DNA from: Sporomusa sp.
GTDB taxonomy: Bacteria > Bacillota_C > Negativicutes > Sporomusales > Sporomusaceae
DNA length: 7,269 bases
Assembly (NCBI GenBank): GCA_029256645.1
Contig: JAQSXM010000172.1
Location: forward strand, 1-7,269
Direction: 5' to 3'
Each line of letters opens with the position of its first letter. The stretch's first letter is position 1. This document shows, in pieces, positions 6,834 to 7,269 of this stretch. The notes beneath the pieces were generated by a model that did not search any database, was not told the origin of the DNA, and was given only the letters and a program-made list of their open reading frames with translations. The position numbers were made by a program, and so were the translations under genes.

Positions 6834-7175
6834 ATGAGTATTAGATCAATTGATATGCAGGTGCTTATTCCGAGAGCAACAGAAGTTCAGAAGCATCAAA
6901 GTAATATAGTTCAACAAGGTGCATTACAACAGCAGCAGTTTGCCGAAGAGATGCAAAAAACGGCAGAAGTAAAGCAACATCAGGTTCAAGACATACTAAA
7001 AAGTCAGAACAGTAAAGTGAAGCGTGATGAGACAAAAGATAACCAATCTTCCAATAGCTATTCTCGTAAGGGCACTGCTTTGAATCAAGTAGAAACAGAG
7101 GAACAAGAGAATGCAGAGAACAATGTTATTGGTGAGGACCCTATCCTTGGCCATATTATTGATATAAAAACGTAA
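6834..7175 (+). CDS. Uncharacterised Gln-rich small protein of the flagellar operon
   Basis: This 113-residue protein has no function that I can name. The N-terminus reads MSIRSIDMQVLIPRATEVQK. I believe similar openings (ID-[M/L]-QV-[L/I]-[I/V]-P) occur in small proteins at the same operon position in other Firmicutes, but this is from memory. Residues about 17-60 are rich in Gln, Lys and Glu with heptad-like hydrophobics, suggesting a helix or short coiled coil. Residues about 60-100 are polar and probably disordered. The last 12 residues, DPILGHIIDIKT, form a hydrophobic C-terminal patch. There is no membrane segment or signal peptide. The start is ATG 6834, with GGGTGG (6820-6825) 8 bases upstream; the in-frame GTG at 6822 lies inside that site and is rejected. 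It sits between fapA and a membrane-anchored SwrB-like protein, so a flagellar role is likely by context only. Confidence 0.82.
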   Translation: MSIRSIDMQVLIPRATEVQKHQSNIVQQGALQQQQFAEEMQKTAEVKQHQVQDILKSQNSKVKRDETKDNQSSNSYSRKGTALNQVETEEQENAENNVIGEDPILGHIIDIKT

Positions 7176-7179
7176 CTGC

Positions 7180-7185
7180 GAGGTG
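7180..7185 (+). promoter_or_regulatory. Ribosome binding site for the TTG-initiated last gene
   Basis: GAGGTG lies 6 bases before TTG 7192. Its spacing supports TTG as the start, because the nearest in-frame ATG (7216) is in the middle of the hydrophobic helix. Confidence 0.65.
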
Positions 7186-7191
7186 CTATTT

Positions 7192-7269
7192 TTGCTTACT
7201 GGCGTTATTGTTTCAATGCTTGCCATGCTACTTTTAGCTTTTTTCCTGGTATATAAGAAAGAGATGATT
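7192..7269 (+). CDS. N-terminus of a membrane-anchored SwrB/DUF6115-like protein (3' truncated by window edge)
   Basis: Only the first 26 codons are present, open to the end of the window. Starting at TTG they give a hydrophobic N-terminal helix (MLTGVIVSMLAMLLLAFFLV), followed by YKKEM. This is a typical signal anchor with the basic residues after the helix, so the rest would be cytoplasmic. SwrB (YlxL) of B. subtilis and the related DUF6115 proteins begin this way, continue as a cytoplasmic coiled coil, and lie downstream of sigD in the fla/che operon; SwrB promotes activation of the flagellar export apparatus. The identification rests on position and one hydrophobic segment, so it is tentative, but the existence of a gene is well supported by the ribosome site and the 16-base gap after the previous stop. 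Confidence 0.6.
   Translation, partial: MLTGVIVSMLAMLLLAFFLVYKKEMI

Overview
This window is the distal part of a large flagellar/chemotaxis (fla/che) operon from a motile, low-to-moderate GC Gram-positive-lineage bacterium (Firmicutes sensu lato). All ten genes or gene fragments lie on the + strand. Intergenic gaps run from a 1-base overlap to 47 bases, and I see no convincing internal terminator. The order cheB-cheA-cheW-cheC-cheD-(small gene)-sigD-fapA-(small gene)-(SwrB/DUF6115-like start) follows the Bacillus subtilis fla/che order cheB-cheA-cheW-cheC-cheD-sigD-swrB, but with two extra small genes and fapA inserted. This arrangement, together with CheC/CheD and FapA, fits Clostridia or Negativicutes. 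My best guess is a Sporomusa/Pelosinus-like negativicute, but that is inference from gene style and not proven by the sequence.

Layout: positions 1-306 hold the C-terminal end of the chemoreceptor methylesterase CheB, cut by the window edge. Positions 338-2892 hold the signalling core: histidine kinase CheA (P1-P5 all present) and adaptor CheW. Positions 2928-4033 hold the adaptation pair, the CheY-P phosphatase CheC (both active sites intact) and the receptor deamidase CheD, with a TAATG stop/start overlap between them. Positions 4051-4359 encode an uncharacterised two-helix membrane protein of 102 residues. Positions 4379-5140 encode the flagellar sigma factor SigD/FliA. Positions 5164-6786 encode FapA (DUF342). 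Positions 6834-7175 encode an uncharacterised Gln-rich, probably cytoplasmic 113-residue protein. Positions 7192-7269 hold the first 26 codons of a membrane-anchored protein that looks like the start of a SwrB/DUF6115-type protein.

How the genes work together: receptors signal through CheW to CheA, which would phosphorylate CheY and CheB (the cheY gene is not in the window). CheC removes phosphate from CheY-P. CheD deamidates receptors and is itself controlled by binding CheC, which gives feedback from CheY-P to the receptors. CheB demethylates receptors. SigD then switches on late flagellar genes such as flagellin, and FapA and the small membrane proteins probably serve flagellar assembly or placement.

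I did not find a mobile element, CRISPR array, RNA gene or obviously new system. The least explained content is the set of small flagellar-operon proteins (4051-4359, 6834-7175, 7192 onward), a Thr-to-Ser change at the expected CheD catalytic triad, and a perfect 7-bp inverted repeat abutting the ribosome binding site of the 113-residue protein.
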